Origin: Gammaproteobacteria bacterium UBA7310
Lineage (GTDB): Bacteria; Pseudomonadota; Gammaproteobacteria; Pseudomonadales; Ketobacteraceae
Assembly: GCA_002471665.1 (NCBI GenBank)
Contig: DKQK01000029.1
Span: forward strand, 65,022-129,021
Length of the DNA stretch: 64,000 bases
Direction of reading: 5' to 3'
Shown here piece by piece: positions 45,335 to 53,893 of this stretch (positions are counted from its first letter, which is position 1; each line of letters starts with the position of its first letter). Both the position numbers and the translations under genes were made by a program. The notes under the pieces are model-generated. The model worked only from the letters and a program-made list of their open reading frames with translations, made no database searches and was not told the DNA's origin.

Positions 45335-45907
45335 TCAAATCATTCCACTGAAACCCATAAACACCAATGACAGCAAGCCGGCCGTAACCAGGCTTACCGG
45401 TGTGCCGGCAAACGTAGCGGGTACATTCGCCAGCGCAATGCGTTCTCTTAACCCGGCAAAGATAATCATCACAAGGCAAAAGCCCAAAGCCGATCCCATG
45501 CCAAATACCAGGCTTTGAATCAAACTGTATTGTTCGCGTATGTTCAGCAGGGCAACGCCCAGTACGGCGCAGTTAGTGGTGATCAGCGGCAGGAACACAC
45601 CAAGATTCTTGTGCAGCAGGGGGCTGGTTTTGCGTACCACCGCTTCAGTGAATTGCACCACCGCAGCAATGATGAGAATAAAAGAAAGAATGCGCAGGAA
45701 TTCGATGTTCAATGGCACCAGCAAAAGGTGTTCGATGATCCAGCTGGCGAGCGCAGACAGGGTTAAAACAAACGTGGTTGCGAGCCCCATACCAAAGGCG
45801 GCGCTCAGATTATTGGATACACCCATCAACGGACACAGCCCCAGAAACTTAACCAGAACGATGTTGTTGACCAGTACGGTACTGATAAAAAGCAGCAGGT
45901 AATCCAT
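45335..45907 (-). CDS. rnfA: Rnf complex subunit RnfA
   Basis: 190 residues, six membrane helices, opening MDYLLLFISTVLVNNIVLVK with the conserved FLGLCPLMGVSNNLSAAFGMG and TTNCAVLGVALLN Cys segments. First gene of the operon, divergent from nifL, downstream of a sigma-54 promoter. Confidence 0.96.
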   Translation of the reverse strand: MDYLLLFISTVLVNNIVLVKFLGLCPLMGVSNNLSAAFGMGLATTFVLTLSALASWIIEHLLLVPLNIEFLRILSFILIIAAVVQFTEAVVRKTSPLLHKNLGVFLPLITTNCAVLGVALLNIREQYSLIQSLVFGMGSALGFCLVMIIFAGLRERIALANVPATFAGTPVSLVTAGLLSLVFMGFSGMI

Positions 45908-46024
45908 AGTCCGTCACCCGTTGATTGGTGCCTAATGCGTTAAAGGTACATCACGAGGTTGGTTCGCCGAATGGCTACGGCATTGTCGCGATTGTCGCGT
46001 CTGACCCCTGATTTCGGGTGAAGG

Positions 46025-46040
46025 TGCATGATGTATGCCA
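46025..46040 (-). promoter_or_regulatory. sigma-54 promoter of the rnf operon
   Basis: On the minus strand TGGCATACATCATGCA, GG and GC separated by exactly ten bases as in the -24/-12 consensus. Transcription would start near 46014, about 107 bases before the rnfA ATG. The nearest NifA site is about 120 bases upstream. Confidence 0.7.
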
Positions 46041-46158
46041 TGGAAAAAAGCCGACAAAATCCAGTGCGGTTACCTAATCAATAATGGCTTCCAAGCCCCG
46101 CTTTTTGTTGTTTCCTGTGCGCTTGCACAGGGATAGTGCGGTGGCTTGGCGACAGTCT

Positions 46159-46174
46159 TGTCGGGTTTACGACA
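46159..46174. promoter_or_regulatory. NifA upstream activator site
   Basis: TGT-N10-ACA: TGTCGGGTTTACGACA, perfect match to the symmetric NifA site, about 95-120 bases from the -24 elements of both flanking sigma-54 promoters. Confidence 0.75.
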
Positions 46175-46180
46175 AAAGCA

Positions 46181-46194
46181 TTGATCCGGGTCAA
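46181..46194. promoter_or_regulatory. Anr/FNR-like box
   Basis: TTGATCCGGGTCAA matches TTGAT-N4-ATCAA at nine of ten positions. It lies between the two NifA sites, suggesting low-oxygen input to nifLA and/or rnf. Unproven. Confidence 0.45.
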
Positions 46195-46202
46195 AGTAGG
46201 AT

Positions 46203-46218
46203 TGTTCGTTATGCTACA
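46203..46218. promoter_or_regulatory. NifA upstream activator site
   Basis: TGTTCGTTATGCTACA, a perfect TGT-N10-ACA, about 50 bases before the nifL -24 element and 160 from the rnfA one. Confidence 0.7.
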
Positions 46219-46268
46219 AAAACAACAAAATGACACGACAAACCCCAGCAATGACGGCATTTAGCGGG

Positions 46269-46284
46269 CGGCACGCATTTTGCT
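46269..46284 (+). promoter_or_regulatory. sigma-54 promoter of nifLA
   Basis: CGGCACGCATTTTGCT with GG-N10-GC spacing and the conserved GGCACG and TTTTGC blocks. Start expected near 46295, some 66 bases before nifL. It implies nifLA is itself under an activator, NifA or another. Confidence 0.75.
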
Positions 46285-46360
46285 GAACCTGCTATACCGA
46301 AGTGCTGATACCTGGCATTGATACTGAGTTACGGTGCGCTTGCATCGTTCGGGGTGAAAC

Positions 46361-47941
46361 ATGAGCAAAAACCTGTATGCAGAACCGCATGATCACGATG
46401 AAGAGGGCAATGTACCCGCCGGCATGACCGTAAATGAAACACTGTTGGCGGATGAGGTGTTCTTTCAGGCAGTAGAGCATTGCCCCGTTGCCATTTCCAT
46501 AACGGATCTGAAGGCAAATATTGTTTATGCCAACCGAGCGTTTACTCAGGTAACCGGTTACGCCAAAGACGAAGTGATTGGAAAGAACGAATCCATTTTA
46601 TCCAATCACACCACACCGCGCCTGGTGTATCAGGCCTTGTGGGGGCGCCTGGCTCAGCAGCGCCCCTGGACCGGGATGCTGTTGAATCGTCGTAAGGATC
46701 AAAGTTTGTATCTGGCGGAGCTTACGGTTGCTCCGGTTATTGATCAGGAAAATAAAACGGTGCACTACCTGGGTATGCATCGCGACAGCACCGAAGTTCA
46801 TGAGCTGGAACAGAAAGTACTGAACCAGAAGCTGATGATCGAGGCGGTGGTGAACTCAGTGCCTTCTGCCATGGTGCTGCTGGATGATGCCGGCCGCGTG
46901 GTGTTGGCCAATCCCAGTTTCAAACTGTTGGCGCAGGAGCTGGCACCGGATGAGCCGCTGGAATCGTTTCTGGAGGTGCTGGATCTCAATATGGAGGGGT
47001 GCATCTCTGCCTTGAAGCAGCAGCGCAAGTGTTTTGATGGCGCCGAACTCAGCATTGACCTGGGGGGTGGTTCCCCCAAATGGTTCTCTTGTTTTGGTAC
47101 CAGTATTGAGGTCAAAAATGAAAGTGCCGATGGCTTCTTTGAACAGGTCATCAGTCATTATTCCCTGCTGATGATCAATGATGTCAGCTCATTGCGCCGG
47201 CGCCAACAGGAAACCCACCTGAATTCGCTGAAAGCACTGATGACCGAAGAAGACATGGTGCAGGGTATGCGTGAAACGGTGAACGGCGCCATTCACCAAT
47301 TGCAGGGGCCGGTGAATCTTCTATCCGCGGCGGTGAATATCCTGCAACGTCGGGCCGTTGATGATAAGCAGGACGGCGCGGTTCTGTCGGCCCTGGAAGA
47401 GGCTCTGCAGGCGGGGCAGGCGGCGTTGGATAATCTGCAGGAATCCCTGCCCCCACCGCTTCAGGAAACCAAACAACCGGTTAATATCAATCAACTTATC
47501 CGGGAAGTTATTTCGATTGATGCAGAAAAACTGCTGGCGCAGGGTATTACCGTTGAGTGGAACCCTTCTTTGCGCCTGCCGGCGCTGATCGGCCGGGAGC
47601 GCCGCCTGCGATCCATGTTCAAGCAGCTGTTCGACAACGCCATTGACGCCATGAGTGAACGGGTGGTGAAACACCGTGAGCTGACCATTGTGACCCGGGA
47701 AGAAAAAGAGATGGTCATTATTGAGATCAGTGACAGCGGTGAAGGTATTCCGGCGGATCTGCACGTCAAAGTATTTCAGCCTTTCTACAGCACCAAAGCC
47801 AGCGGCCAGGGCTGTCGGGGTATGGGTTTACCAATGGTTCAGGAGATCGTGTCTGATCACTCCGGCACGGTCTACATCGACCCCAATTATCGGAATGGTT
47901 GCAGAGTCATTGTGCAATTGCCTGTTACATCGGCAGGCTAA
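46361..47941 (+). CDS. nifL: NifL, redox/nitrogen-sensing anti-activator of NifA
   Basis: 526 residues, close to the Azotobacter length. PAS1 (about 27-140; VAISITDLKANIVYANRAFTQVTGY) is the FAD-type redox sensor and PAS2 follows (about 150-280). A helical region has AIHQLQGPVNLLSAAVNIL, which keeps the His region of NifL. The GHKL domain follows (QLFDNAIDAM, DSGEGIPADL, GCRGMGLPMVQEI). NifL binds ADP and inhibits NifA under oxygen or fixed nitrogen. It lies 18 bases before nifA in the same operon. Confidence 0.95.
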   Translation: MSKNLYAEPHDHDEEGNVPAGMTVNETLLADEVFFQAVEHCPVAISITDLKANIVYANRAFTQVTGYAKDEVIGKNESILSNHTTPRLVYQALWGRLAQQRPWTGMLLNRRKDQSLYLAELTVAPVIDQENKTVHYLGMHRDSTEVHELEQKVLNQKLMIEAVVNSVPSAMVLLDDAGRVVLANPSFKLLAQELAPDEPLESFLEVLDLNMEGCISALKQQRKCFDGAELSIDLGGGSPKWFSCFGTSIEVKNESADGFFEQVISHYSLLMINDVSSLRRRQQETHLNSLKALMTEEDMVQGMRETVNGAIHQLQGPVNLLSAAVNILQRRAVDDKQDGAVLSALEEALQAGQAALDNLQESLPPPLQETKQPVNINQLIREVISIDAEKLLAQGITVEWNPSLRLPALIGRERRLRSMFKQLFDNAIDAMSERVVKHRELTIVTREEKEMVIIEISDSGEGIPADLHVKVFQPFYSTKASGQGCRGMGLPMVQEIVSDHSGTVYIDPNYRNGCRVIVQLPVTSAG

Positions 47942-47959
47942 CGGACAGCGAGTGTAGTA

Positions 47960-49546
47960 ATGAATACTTCGATAGTGACTAAACGTGGGTTAAGTGTGGG
48001 CAGCCGTGCGGAACTGATTGAACGTCAGTTCAAAGCGCTGTGCCTGGTATCGCAAACTCTTTGTCGCGCCAAAAATATTGAAGAAACCCTGGATGGTATT
48101 CTGGCAGTGTTACACAAGGAGAGCGGGCTGTTGCATGGTGTGATCACGCTCTCGGACCCTGAGCATGCAATGCTGCAGGTGGGCGCGCTGTACAGCGAAA
48201 ACGAATCCGTCAGCAAGGCCTCATCCGGCGTTCGTTATCAGGCGGGTGAGGGCATTGTGGGCCGAATTCTGCAGCATAATACCTCCATTGTACTGGGGCG
48301 CATCTCATCAGAGCCGCGCTTTCTGGATCGGTTGGCTCTCTATGATCTGGAGTTACCGTTTATCGGGGTGCCGATTCGGGGCACGGATGGTTCTGCGATC
48401 GGTGTATTGGCGGCCCAGCCGGATGTGCCGGCGGACGACTACCTGCCGGATCGAACCGCCTTTATGGAAGCGGTAGCGGATCTGTTATCACAAACGGTGC
48501 GCTTGCTGGTGAACGTGGAGAAGGGCCAATCCATCGCCAGTGAACGGGACGAGCTGCGCCGGGAAGTGCGGGGCAAATACGGTTTTGAAAACATGGTGGT
48601 GGGGCATTCGGAAGGCATGCGCCAGGTGTTTGACCAGGTGCGGCGGGTGGCCAAGTGGGACAGCACGGTACTGATATTAGGTGAATCAGGCACCGGAAAG
48701 GAGTTGATCTCCAGCGCCATTCACTATAATTCGCCACGGGCCCACAACCGGTTCGTGCGCCTGAATTGCGCCTCCCTGCCGGAAACCCTATTGGAATCGG
48801 AATTGTTTGGCCACGAGAAAGGTGCGTTCACCAATGCGGTGAAACAGCGCAAAGGGCGCTTCGAGCAAGCCGACGGCGGCACCCTGTTCCTGGATGAAAT
48901 CGGAGAGATCTCCCCCATGTTTCAGGCCAAGCTACTGCGTATCCTGCAGGAAGGTGAGCTGGAGCGGGTAGGGGGCGGCCAAACCATCAAAGTGGACGTG
49001 CGCATTGTCGCCGCCACCAACCGCAACCTGGAAGCGGAGGTGGAGAAAGGCAAGTTCCGTGAGGATCTGTACTACCGCTTGAACGTAATGGCCATCCGCT
49101 TACCGGCGCTGCGGGAACGCATTGTGGATGTGCCGGAGCTGTCGAAGTTTCTACTCAGTAAAATAGCCAAACAGCAGGGACGGGATCTGCGCCTGACGGA
49201 TAACGCGATCCGTATGTTAATGGGTTACGACTGGCCCGGTAATGTACGTCAGTTGGAAAACTGTCTGGAGCGGGCGTCGGTGATGAGCGAAGAGGGCACC
49301 ATTGATTGTGACGTCATTGCCTTACCCGATAACTACGGTGGTGGCAGTGCCATTATCCCTTCGGCCCACAATATCGTGCCTGAAGTGGACCTGAACAATC
49401 CGGAAATGGATGAACGTGAGCGTTTGATTGCGGCACTGGAGCAGGCCGGCTGGGTGCAGGCCAAGGCGGCACGCCTGCTGGGTATGACCCCACGCCAGAT
49501 TGCTTATCGCATTCAAACCATGAAGATCAACGTACGCAAAATATAA
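47960..49546 (+). CDS. nifA: NifA, sigma-54-dependent activator of nif genes
   Basis: 528 residues. A GAF domain (about 30-185), a Q-linker, the AAA+ domain with Walker A GESGTGKE (241-248) and GGTLFLDEIGEI, then a Fis-type HTH (AAARLLGMTPRQIAYRIQT class, about 500-525). The sigma-54 contact loop reads GAFTNA (288-293) where GAFTGA is usual. No inter-domain Cys motif of the oxygen-sensitive type is seen, in keeping with control through NifL. It should act at the TGT-N10-ACA sites across this region. Confidence 0.96.
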   Translation: MNTSIVTKRGLSVGSRAELIERQFKALCLVSQTLCRAKNIEETLDGILAVLHKESGLLHGVITLSDPEHAMLQVGALYSENESVSKASSGVRYQAGEGIVGRILQHNTSIVLGRISSEPRFLDRLALYDLELPFIGVPIRGTDGSAIGVLAAQPDVPADDYLPDRTAFMEAVADLLSQTVRLLVNVEKGQSIASERDELRREVRGKYGFENMVVGHSEGMRQVFDQVRRVAKWDSTVLILGESGTGKELISSAIHYNSPRAHNRFVRLNCASLPETLLESELFGHEKGAFTNAVKQRKGRFEQADGGTLFLDEIGEISPMFQAKLLRILQEGELERVGGGQTIKVDVRIVAATNRNLEAEVEKGKFREDLYYRLNVMAIRLPALRERIVDVPELSKFLLSKIAKQQGRDLRLTDNAIRMLMGYDWPGNVRQLENCLERASVMSEEGTIDCDVIALPDNYGGGSAIIPSAHNIVPEVDLNNPEMDERERLIAALEQAGWVQAKAARLLGMTPRQIAYRIQTMKINVRKI

Positions 49547-49602
49547 CTCTCTCCAGGCACTGACATTGGTGCCGTTCCCTACATCCTGAATTGTGAAATT
49601 GT

Positions 49603-49618
49603 TGTAACAAAGGCCACA
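49603..49618. promoter_or_regulatory. NifA upstream activator site of the nifB operon
   Basis: TGTAACAAAGGCCACA, TGT-N10-ACA, about 53 bases before the -24 element of the nifB promoter. Confidence 0.75.
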
Positions 49619-49669
49619 ACGAACAAGCTGCAAGAAAATTAAGTACTGTAAAAACAGTGAGTTAAGAAT

Positions 49670-49685
49670 AGGCACAGCCATTGCA
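49670..49685 (+). promoter_or_regulatory. sigma-54 promoter of the nifB operon
   Basis: AGGCACAGCCATTGCA: GG-N10-GC with GGCAC and TTGCA. Start near 49696, about 35 bases before the nifB ATG. Confidence 0.8.
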
Positions 49686-49730
49686 CTTCTTCTCATACGT
49701 TTGGGTGAAACAGCTAGAGGAGTTCTCGTG

Positions 49731-51251
49731 ATGGAACTGACAGTGCTAGATCAAGAAGCGAATAATAGTGAAGCCAGTAGCTGCGTCTCTGGGTCATGTG
49801 GCAGCGACAATGATCAGATGAGCCATTTGACGGATGAGATCCGTGAAAAAGTACAGAACCACCCGTGTTACTCCGAGGAGGCGCATCATTACTTCGCACG
49901 GATGCATGTGGCGGTCGCACCAGCCTGTAATATTCAATGCCACTACTGCAATCGCAAGTACGATTGTTCAAATGAATCCCGCCCGGGTGTGGTGTCTGAG
50001 CTGCTGACGCCGGAAGAGGCTGTCATGAAAACCAAAGCTGTGGCGGCCACCATTCCGCAGATGACCGTGCTGGGCATTGCCGGGCCGGGTGATCCGTTGG
50101 CCAATCCGGAGCGAACTTTCGATACCTTCCGTATGTTGTCGGAACAGGCACCGGACATCAAATTGTGTGTGTCCACCAATGGACTGTCATTGCCGGAATC
50201 GGTTGACGAGTTGGCGAAGCATAACATCGACCATGTAACCATCACCATCAACTGTGTTGATCCGGCGGTGGGTGAAAAAATCTATCCCTGGATCTATTGG
50301 AACAACAAGCGAATCCGCGGCAGGAAAGCAGCCAAAATACTCATCGATCAACAGCAGAAAGGCCTGGAGATGTTGGTGGAACGCGGCATCTTGGTGAAGG
50401 TGAACTCGGTGATGATTCCAGGTGTAAACGATGAACACCTGAAAGAGGTAAGCCGTATCGTTAAACAGAAGGGCGCATTCCTGCACAACGTTATGCCGCT
50501 TATTGCGGAAGCCGAGCACGGTACGTTCTATGGTGTGATGGGGCAGCGTGGTCCGGAACCGGAGGAACTGCAGGATCTGCAGGATGCCTGTGCCGGTGAT
50601 ATGAACATGATGCGTCATTGCCGCCAATGCCGGGCGGATGCGGTGGGCCTGTTGGGCGAAGATCGGGGTGAGGAGTTCACCCTGGATAAAATCGCCGAAA
50701 TGAACATCGACTACAACGCTGCCATGAAGACACGAAAGGTGGTGCACGAAGGCATCATCGAAGAGTTGGATGAGAAACGTGCCAAACGTGAACGTCTGGC
50801 GGCTGTCAGCATTCCCGAACCCAAAGATCAGATTGCAGCGCACTACCGGCCGGCATTGATGGCGGTTGCCACCAGTGGTGGCGGATTGGTAAACCAGCAT
50901 TTCGGGCACGCGACTGAGTTTCTGGTGTACGAGGCGTCGCCTACCGGAGTGCGCTTCATCGGCCACCGCAAAGTCGATCAGTACTGTATTGGTGGTGATA
51001 CCTGCGGCGAAAAGGAATCGGCGTTGAGCGGTAGTATTCGAGCGCTGAAAGGCTGTGAATCGGTGCTGTGTTCAAAGATCGGTTACGAACCCTGGTCGCT
51101 ACTGGAAGAAGCCGGTATCGAACCCAATGGCGAACATGCCATGGAACCGATCGAGGAAGCCGTATTGGCAGTGTACAAGGAAATGATTGCCGCCGGAAAA
51201 CTGGACGAAGCAGCACCGGAAGAAGCGGCACAACAGGTAAATGCGGGATAA
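49731..51251 (+). CDS. nifB: NifB, FeMo-cofactor core (NifB-co) synthase
   Basis: 506 residues from the ATG at 49731 with GAGGAG eight bases upstream. A radical-SAM domain carries Cys66, Cys70 and Cys73 (ACNIQCHYCNRKYDC). A C-terminal NifX-like domain begins near residue 378 (MAVATSGGGLVNQHFGHATEFLVYEA), as in the two-domain NifB of Azotobacter. It fuses two 4Fe-4S clusters and inserts carbide to give the 8Fe core of FeMo-co. First gene of the eight-gene operon to nafY. Confidence 0.97.
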   Translation: MELTVLDQEANNSEASSCVSGSCGSDNDQMSHLTDEIREKVQNHPCYSEEAHHYFARMHVAVAPACNIQCHYCNRKYDCSNESRPGVVSELLTPEEAVMKTKAVAATIPQMTVLGIAGPGDPLANPERTFDTFRMLSEQAPDIKLCVSTNGLSLPESVDELAKHNIDHVTITINCVDPAVGEKIYPWIYWNNKRIRGRKAAKILIDQQQKGLEMLVERGILVKVNSVMIPGVNDEHLKEVSRIVKQKGAFLHNVMPLIAEAEHGTFYGVMGQRGPEPEELQDLQDACAGDMNMMRHCRQCRADAVGLLGEDRGEEFTLDKIAEMNIDYNAAMKTRKVVHEGIIEELDEKRAKRERLAAVSIPEPKDQIAAHYRPALMAVATSGGGLVNQHFGHATEFLVYEASPTGVRFIGHRKVDQYCIGGDTCGEKESALSGSIRALKGCESVLCSKIGYEPWSLLEEAGIEPNGEHAMEPIEEAVLAVYKEMIAAGKLDEAAPEEAAQQVNAG

Positions 51252-51323
51252 ACCCGGTCAGCTCATACCATGGCAGGTGTTGTGGTGTGAGCGATCACCA
51301 AATCAGTAGAGAGGAATTTGGTC

Positions 51324-51602
51324 ATGGCACTGAGTATTGTTGAATCCTGTGTAAACTGCTGGGCCTGCTACGACGTGTGCCCCAGTAATGCAATTTATTC
51401 AAGCTCGCCGCACTTCAAAATCAACCCGAAAAAGTGCACAGAGTGCGAAGACGATTACAAGCACCCACAGTGCGCGAGCATCTGCCCCATCGAGGGCGCC
51501 ATACTGGATGCGGCTGGTGAATCCATGAATCCGGCGGGCTCATTGACGGGCATCCCGCCAGAAAAGCTGGAAGAGGCCATGCGCGAGATACAGGCTCGGT
51601 AA
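51324..51602 (+). CDS. fdxN: FdxN, nif-associated 2[4Fe-4S] ferredoxin
   Basis: 92 residues from the ATG at 51324 with GAGAGGA upstream; an earlier in-frame TTG is unlikely. Two cluster motifs: CVNCWACYDVCP and the expanded CTECEDDYKHPQCASICP. In Azotobacter FdxN helps NifB-co formation. Seventy-two bases after nifB. Confidence 0.94.
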   Translation: MALSIVESCVNCWACYDVCPSNAIYSSSPHFKINPKKCTECEDDYKHPQCASICPIEGAILDAAGESMNPAGSLTGIPPEKLEEAMREIQAR

Positions 51603-51608
51603 GCTGCT

Positions 51609-52058
51609 ATGTCAGTGCCGGTACTGGAATTCTATGAAAAGCCCGGTTGCATCAATAACCGTAAACAAAAGGCGTTATTGACGGCCGCCGGGTTTGAATT
51701 GAATGTACATAACCTGTTGACGCAGCCATGGCAGGTAGAAACGCTACGTTGCTATTTCGAGGGTTTGCCATTGCCCCAGTGGTTTAACCCCAGTGCCCCG
51801 CGTATCAAGCAGGAGCAGATCAAGCCGTTTCTGCTAACAGAAGAGCAGGCACTGGCGGAAATGGTAAAGGATCCTCTACTGATTCGGCGGCCGTTGATTG
51901 GTTGTGGCAGCCTGCGTCGGGCAGGCTTTGATCTGGATACCTGGCTTCCGTTGTTGAATGGACAGGCCGCCGATACGATTTCGGTGCCGGACGATATAGA
52001 GACCTGCCCCCGTCAGACGCAGTTGGAACGGGGTAAAGCTGGAGGTTGTGAAGCATGA
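51609..52058 (+). CDS. nifO: NifO, ArsC-like nif-associated protein
   Basis: 149 residues of the ArsC/thioredoxin-like superfamily: VLEFYEKPGCINNRKQKALL keeps the single Cys of arsenate reductase-like proteins, with LLIRRPLIGCG later. NifO in Azotobacter is linked to molybdenum use for nitrogenase versus nitrate reductase. Its stop overlaps the nifQ ATG (ATGA). Seven bases after fdxN. Confidence 0.88.
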   Translation: MSVPVLEFYEKPGCINNRKQKALLTAAGFELNVHNLLTQPWQVETLRCYFEGLPLPQWFNPSAPRIKQEQIKPFLLTEEQALAEMVKDPLLIRRPLIGCGSLRRAGFDLDTWLPLLNGQAADTISVPDDIETCPRQTQLERGKAGGCEA

Positions 52059-52726
52059 ATGCACGGGCAAAGCTAACCAAGCAGGGTTGGACCCGGATTC
52101 GCCTTGGAGCAGAGGCTGACACCAACGGCTCAGAACATCATTCTGTCACCGATAATCCACTGGCAGTCAGAGATCAGATGCAGCATGCCCGATTACTTTC
52201 CCGTTTGATCAGCAGCCAGCGCCAGGGGCGGGGATGTTTGCCGTTTTGTCTGGGGCTGATGCCGGTGGAATTTGTCTGGGTAGTGACACAGCATTTTGCT
52301 GAATGCCCCACGTTGAATGCGATCCTGGATGTAACACTGCCTGCGAACAGTGTTGCCGTTGACAAGGGGCGACTGCGTCAGGACCTGTTAACCCTGCGTC
52401 AGGATGAGTGGGTGGAGATACGGGATCTGTTACTGTCCGCACGGGCCGGCAAAGACAGCTTTGAATTGCATCTGGCCGCTATCGTGGCGGCAGCCTGCCT
52501 TGGGGGAGACCACTTATGGCGGGATCTTGGATTAGGCACACGTACTGAACTCAGTGAGTTGATGCAGGTGTATTTTCCGGATCTGGCATGGCGCAATGCC
52601 GCCGACATGAAGTGGAAAAAGTTTTTCTACAAACAGTTGTGCGAACAGCAGGGGGGGTATGTGTGCCGTGCGCCCAGTTGCGACCAATGCGCAGCGTATG
52701 ACGATTGTTTTGGCCCGGAAGACTGA
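52055..52726 (+). CDS. nifQ: NifQ, molybdenum donor for FeMo-co
   Basis: 223 residues. The C-terminal Cys motif C-x4-C-x2-C-x5-C (CRAPSCDQCAAYDDC) is the NifQ signature that binds a Mo-Fe-S cluster delivered to NifEN/NifH. Central DLAWRNAADMKWKKFFYKQLCEQQG is also typical. Overlaps nifO by four bases. Confidence 0.95.
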   Translation: MNARAKLTKQGWTRIRLGAEADTNGSEHHSVTDNPLAVRDQMQHARLLSRLISSQRQGRGCLPFCLGLMPVEFVWVVTQHFAECPTLNAILDVTLPANSVAVDKGRLRQDLLTLRQDEWVEIRDLLLSARAGKDSFELHLAAIVAAACLGGDHLWRDLGLGTRTELSELMQVYFPDLAWRNAADMKWKKFFYKQLCEQQGGYVCRAPSCDQCAAYDDCFGPED

Positions 52727-52743
52727 ACATAGGAGTAATGAAC

Positions 52744-53532
52744 ATGAAAGCCTATCGCTGTATATCGGTTGAAGAAGCGGAAGAGCTGATACTGGGCTCC
52801 CACACACTGATCCTCGACATGCGTGACTTCCGCTCCTATATGGCGGGACATCATCCAAAGGCATTGCATTTGAGCGACAGTAATCTTCGCTCATTGCTGA
52901 AACACACCGCGAAGCATGTGCCAATTCTCATTTATTGCTACCACGGCAATTCCAGTCAGGATATGGCGCAACTGTTTGGTGATTTCGGATTTGAACAGGT
53001 GTACAGCCTTGATGGCGGATGGGAGGCCTGGTTTCAAGTGATCACACCACCCACCAAACCATTGAGCAATATGTTGTGCGGCTGGCTCGAACTCCATAGC
53101 TTTGACCCGGACAACCTGGATGCCAAAGGTGAGAACCACCATACTGCATTGATGGTTGCGGCACTCGAATCCAATCTTGAGGTGTGTGAAGAGCTACTGG
53201 AAAAAGGGGCCTCGATTCATCCGCTGAATAAAGATGGCAACAATGTGCTGTGGTCGGCCTGTGTGGCAGGCAATATGAATCTGATTCGTTTATTGGCCCG
53301 GCATGGTGTCGACATCAATAATCAGAATGATAATGGTGCCACGGCATTGATGTACGCCGCCTCCCACGGGAAAACCGGCATTGTGCAATTGCTGATGGAG
53401 TTGGGGGCAAAGAAAGATCTGGTAACGCTTGATGATTTCAGCGCGTTGGATGTGTGTGCCGACCGCGAGACGCTGAAATTGCTGCGCAACTGGGGAGCAG
53501 AACCCAGCCTCGGTCAGGTACAGCACTACTAA
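52744..53532 (+). CDS. rhdN: rhodanese-ankyrin protein of the nif operon (RhdN-like)
   Basis: 262 residues from the ATG at 52744, eight bases after AGGAG; the ATG two codons earlier is too close. An N-terminal rhodanese domain has the active Cys in IYCYHGNSSQDMAQ (~residue 70). Three ankyrin repeats follow (NHHTALMVAALESNLEVCEELLEKGA; NNVLWSACVAGNMNLIRLLARHG; GATALMYAASHGKTGIVQLLMELGA). A sulfur-transfer role with a protein-binding module is inferred. The place after nifQ and before a glutaredoxin matches Azotobacter rhdN. Confidence 0.8.
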   Translation: MKAYRCISVEEAEELILGSHTLILDMRDFRSYMAGHHPKALHLSDSNLRSLLKHTAKHVPILIYCYHGNSSQDMAQLFGDFGFEQVYSLDGGWEAWFQVITPPTKPLSNMLCGWLELHSFDPDNLDAKGENHHTALMVAALESNLEVCEELLEKGASIHPLNKDGNNVLWSACVAGNMNLIRLLARHGVDINNQNDNGATALMYAASHGKTGIVQLLMELGAKKDLVTLDDFSALDVCADRETLKLLRNWGAEPSLGQVQHY

Positions 53533-53557
53533 ACACGATACGTAACAGGAGACTCAT

Positions 53558-53893
53558 ATGTCCACTGACAACCCGTCCAGCACCGAAGCGATCATTCGCG
53601 ATCAATTGGCGCAGAATCCGGTGATTCTGTACATGAAAGGAACGCCGGACGCGCCGGAGTGTGGCTATTCCGGTGCAGCCGTGGCCGCCCTCAAGCAAAC
53701 CGGTAAGCCTTTTGCATTTGTGAACGTATTGCAATCCCCCTTTATTCGGGAACGGTTGCCACGGGTATCCAACTGGCCCACTTTTCCCCAGCTGTTTGTT
53801 AAAGGAGAGCTGATTGGTGGTAGCGATATTATTGTTGCCATGGTGGGTGATGGTTCGTTGATGCCCATGCTGGAAGAAGCCGAGGCGGTGTAG
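53558..53893 (+). CDS. Grx5-type monothiol glutaredoxin of the nif operon
   Basis: 111 residues, the Grx4/GrxD family: ILYMKGTPDAPECGYSGAAV, NWPTFPQLFVKGELIGGSDI. The active site is CGYS, one residue different from the family CGFS. These proteins carry a [2Fe-2S] cluster between two subunits and glutathione and pass it to targets. Azotobacter has a comparable nif-specific Grx5. One base-tight coupling to a BolA gene follows (stop TAG, then ATG). Confidence 0.92.
   Translation: MSTDNPSSTEAIIRDQLAQNPVILYMKGTPDAPECGYSGAAVAALKQTGKPFAFVNVLQSPFIRERLPRVSNWPTFPQLFVKGELIGGSDIIVAMVGDGSLMPMLEEAEAV

Larger units (their letters stand above)
45908..46360. promoter_or_regulatory. rnfA-nifL divergent control region
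   Basis: 453 bases without a gene. It holds, left to right: the rnfA sigma-54 promoter (46025-46040, minus), a palindrome CCTGTGCGCTTGCACAGG (46114-46131), a NifA site (46159-46174), an Anr/FNR-like box TTGATCCGGGTCAA (46181-46194), a second NifA site (46203-46218) and the nifL sigma-54 promoter (46269-46284). Both operons can be served by the shared NifA sites. Confidence 0.75.

Noticed and set aside
46114..46131. CCTGTGCGCTTGCACAGG as a NifA site
   Set aside because: TGT and ACA are eight bases apart.
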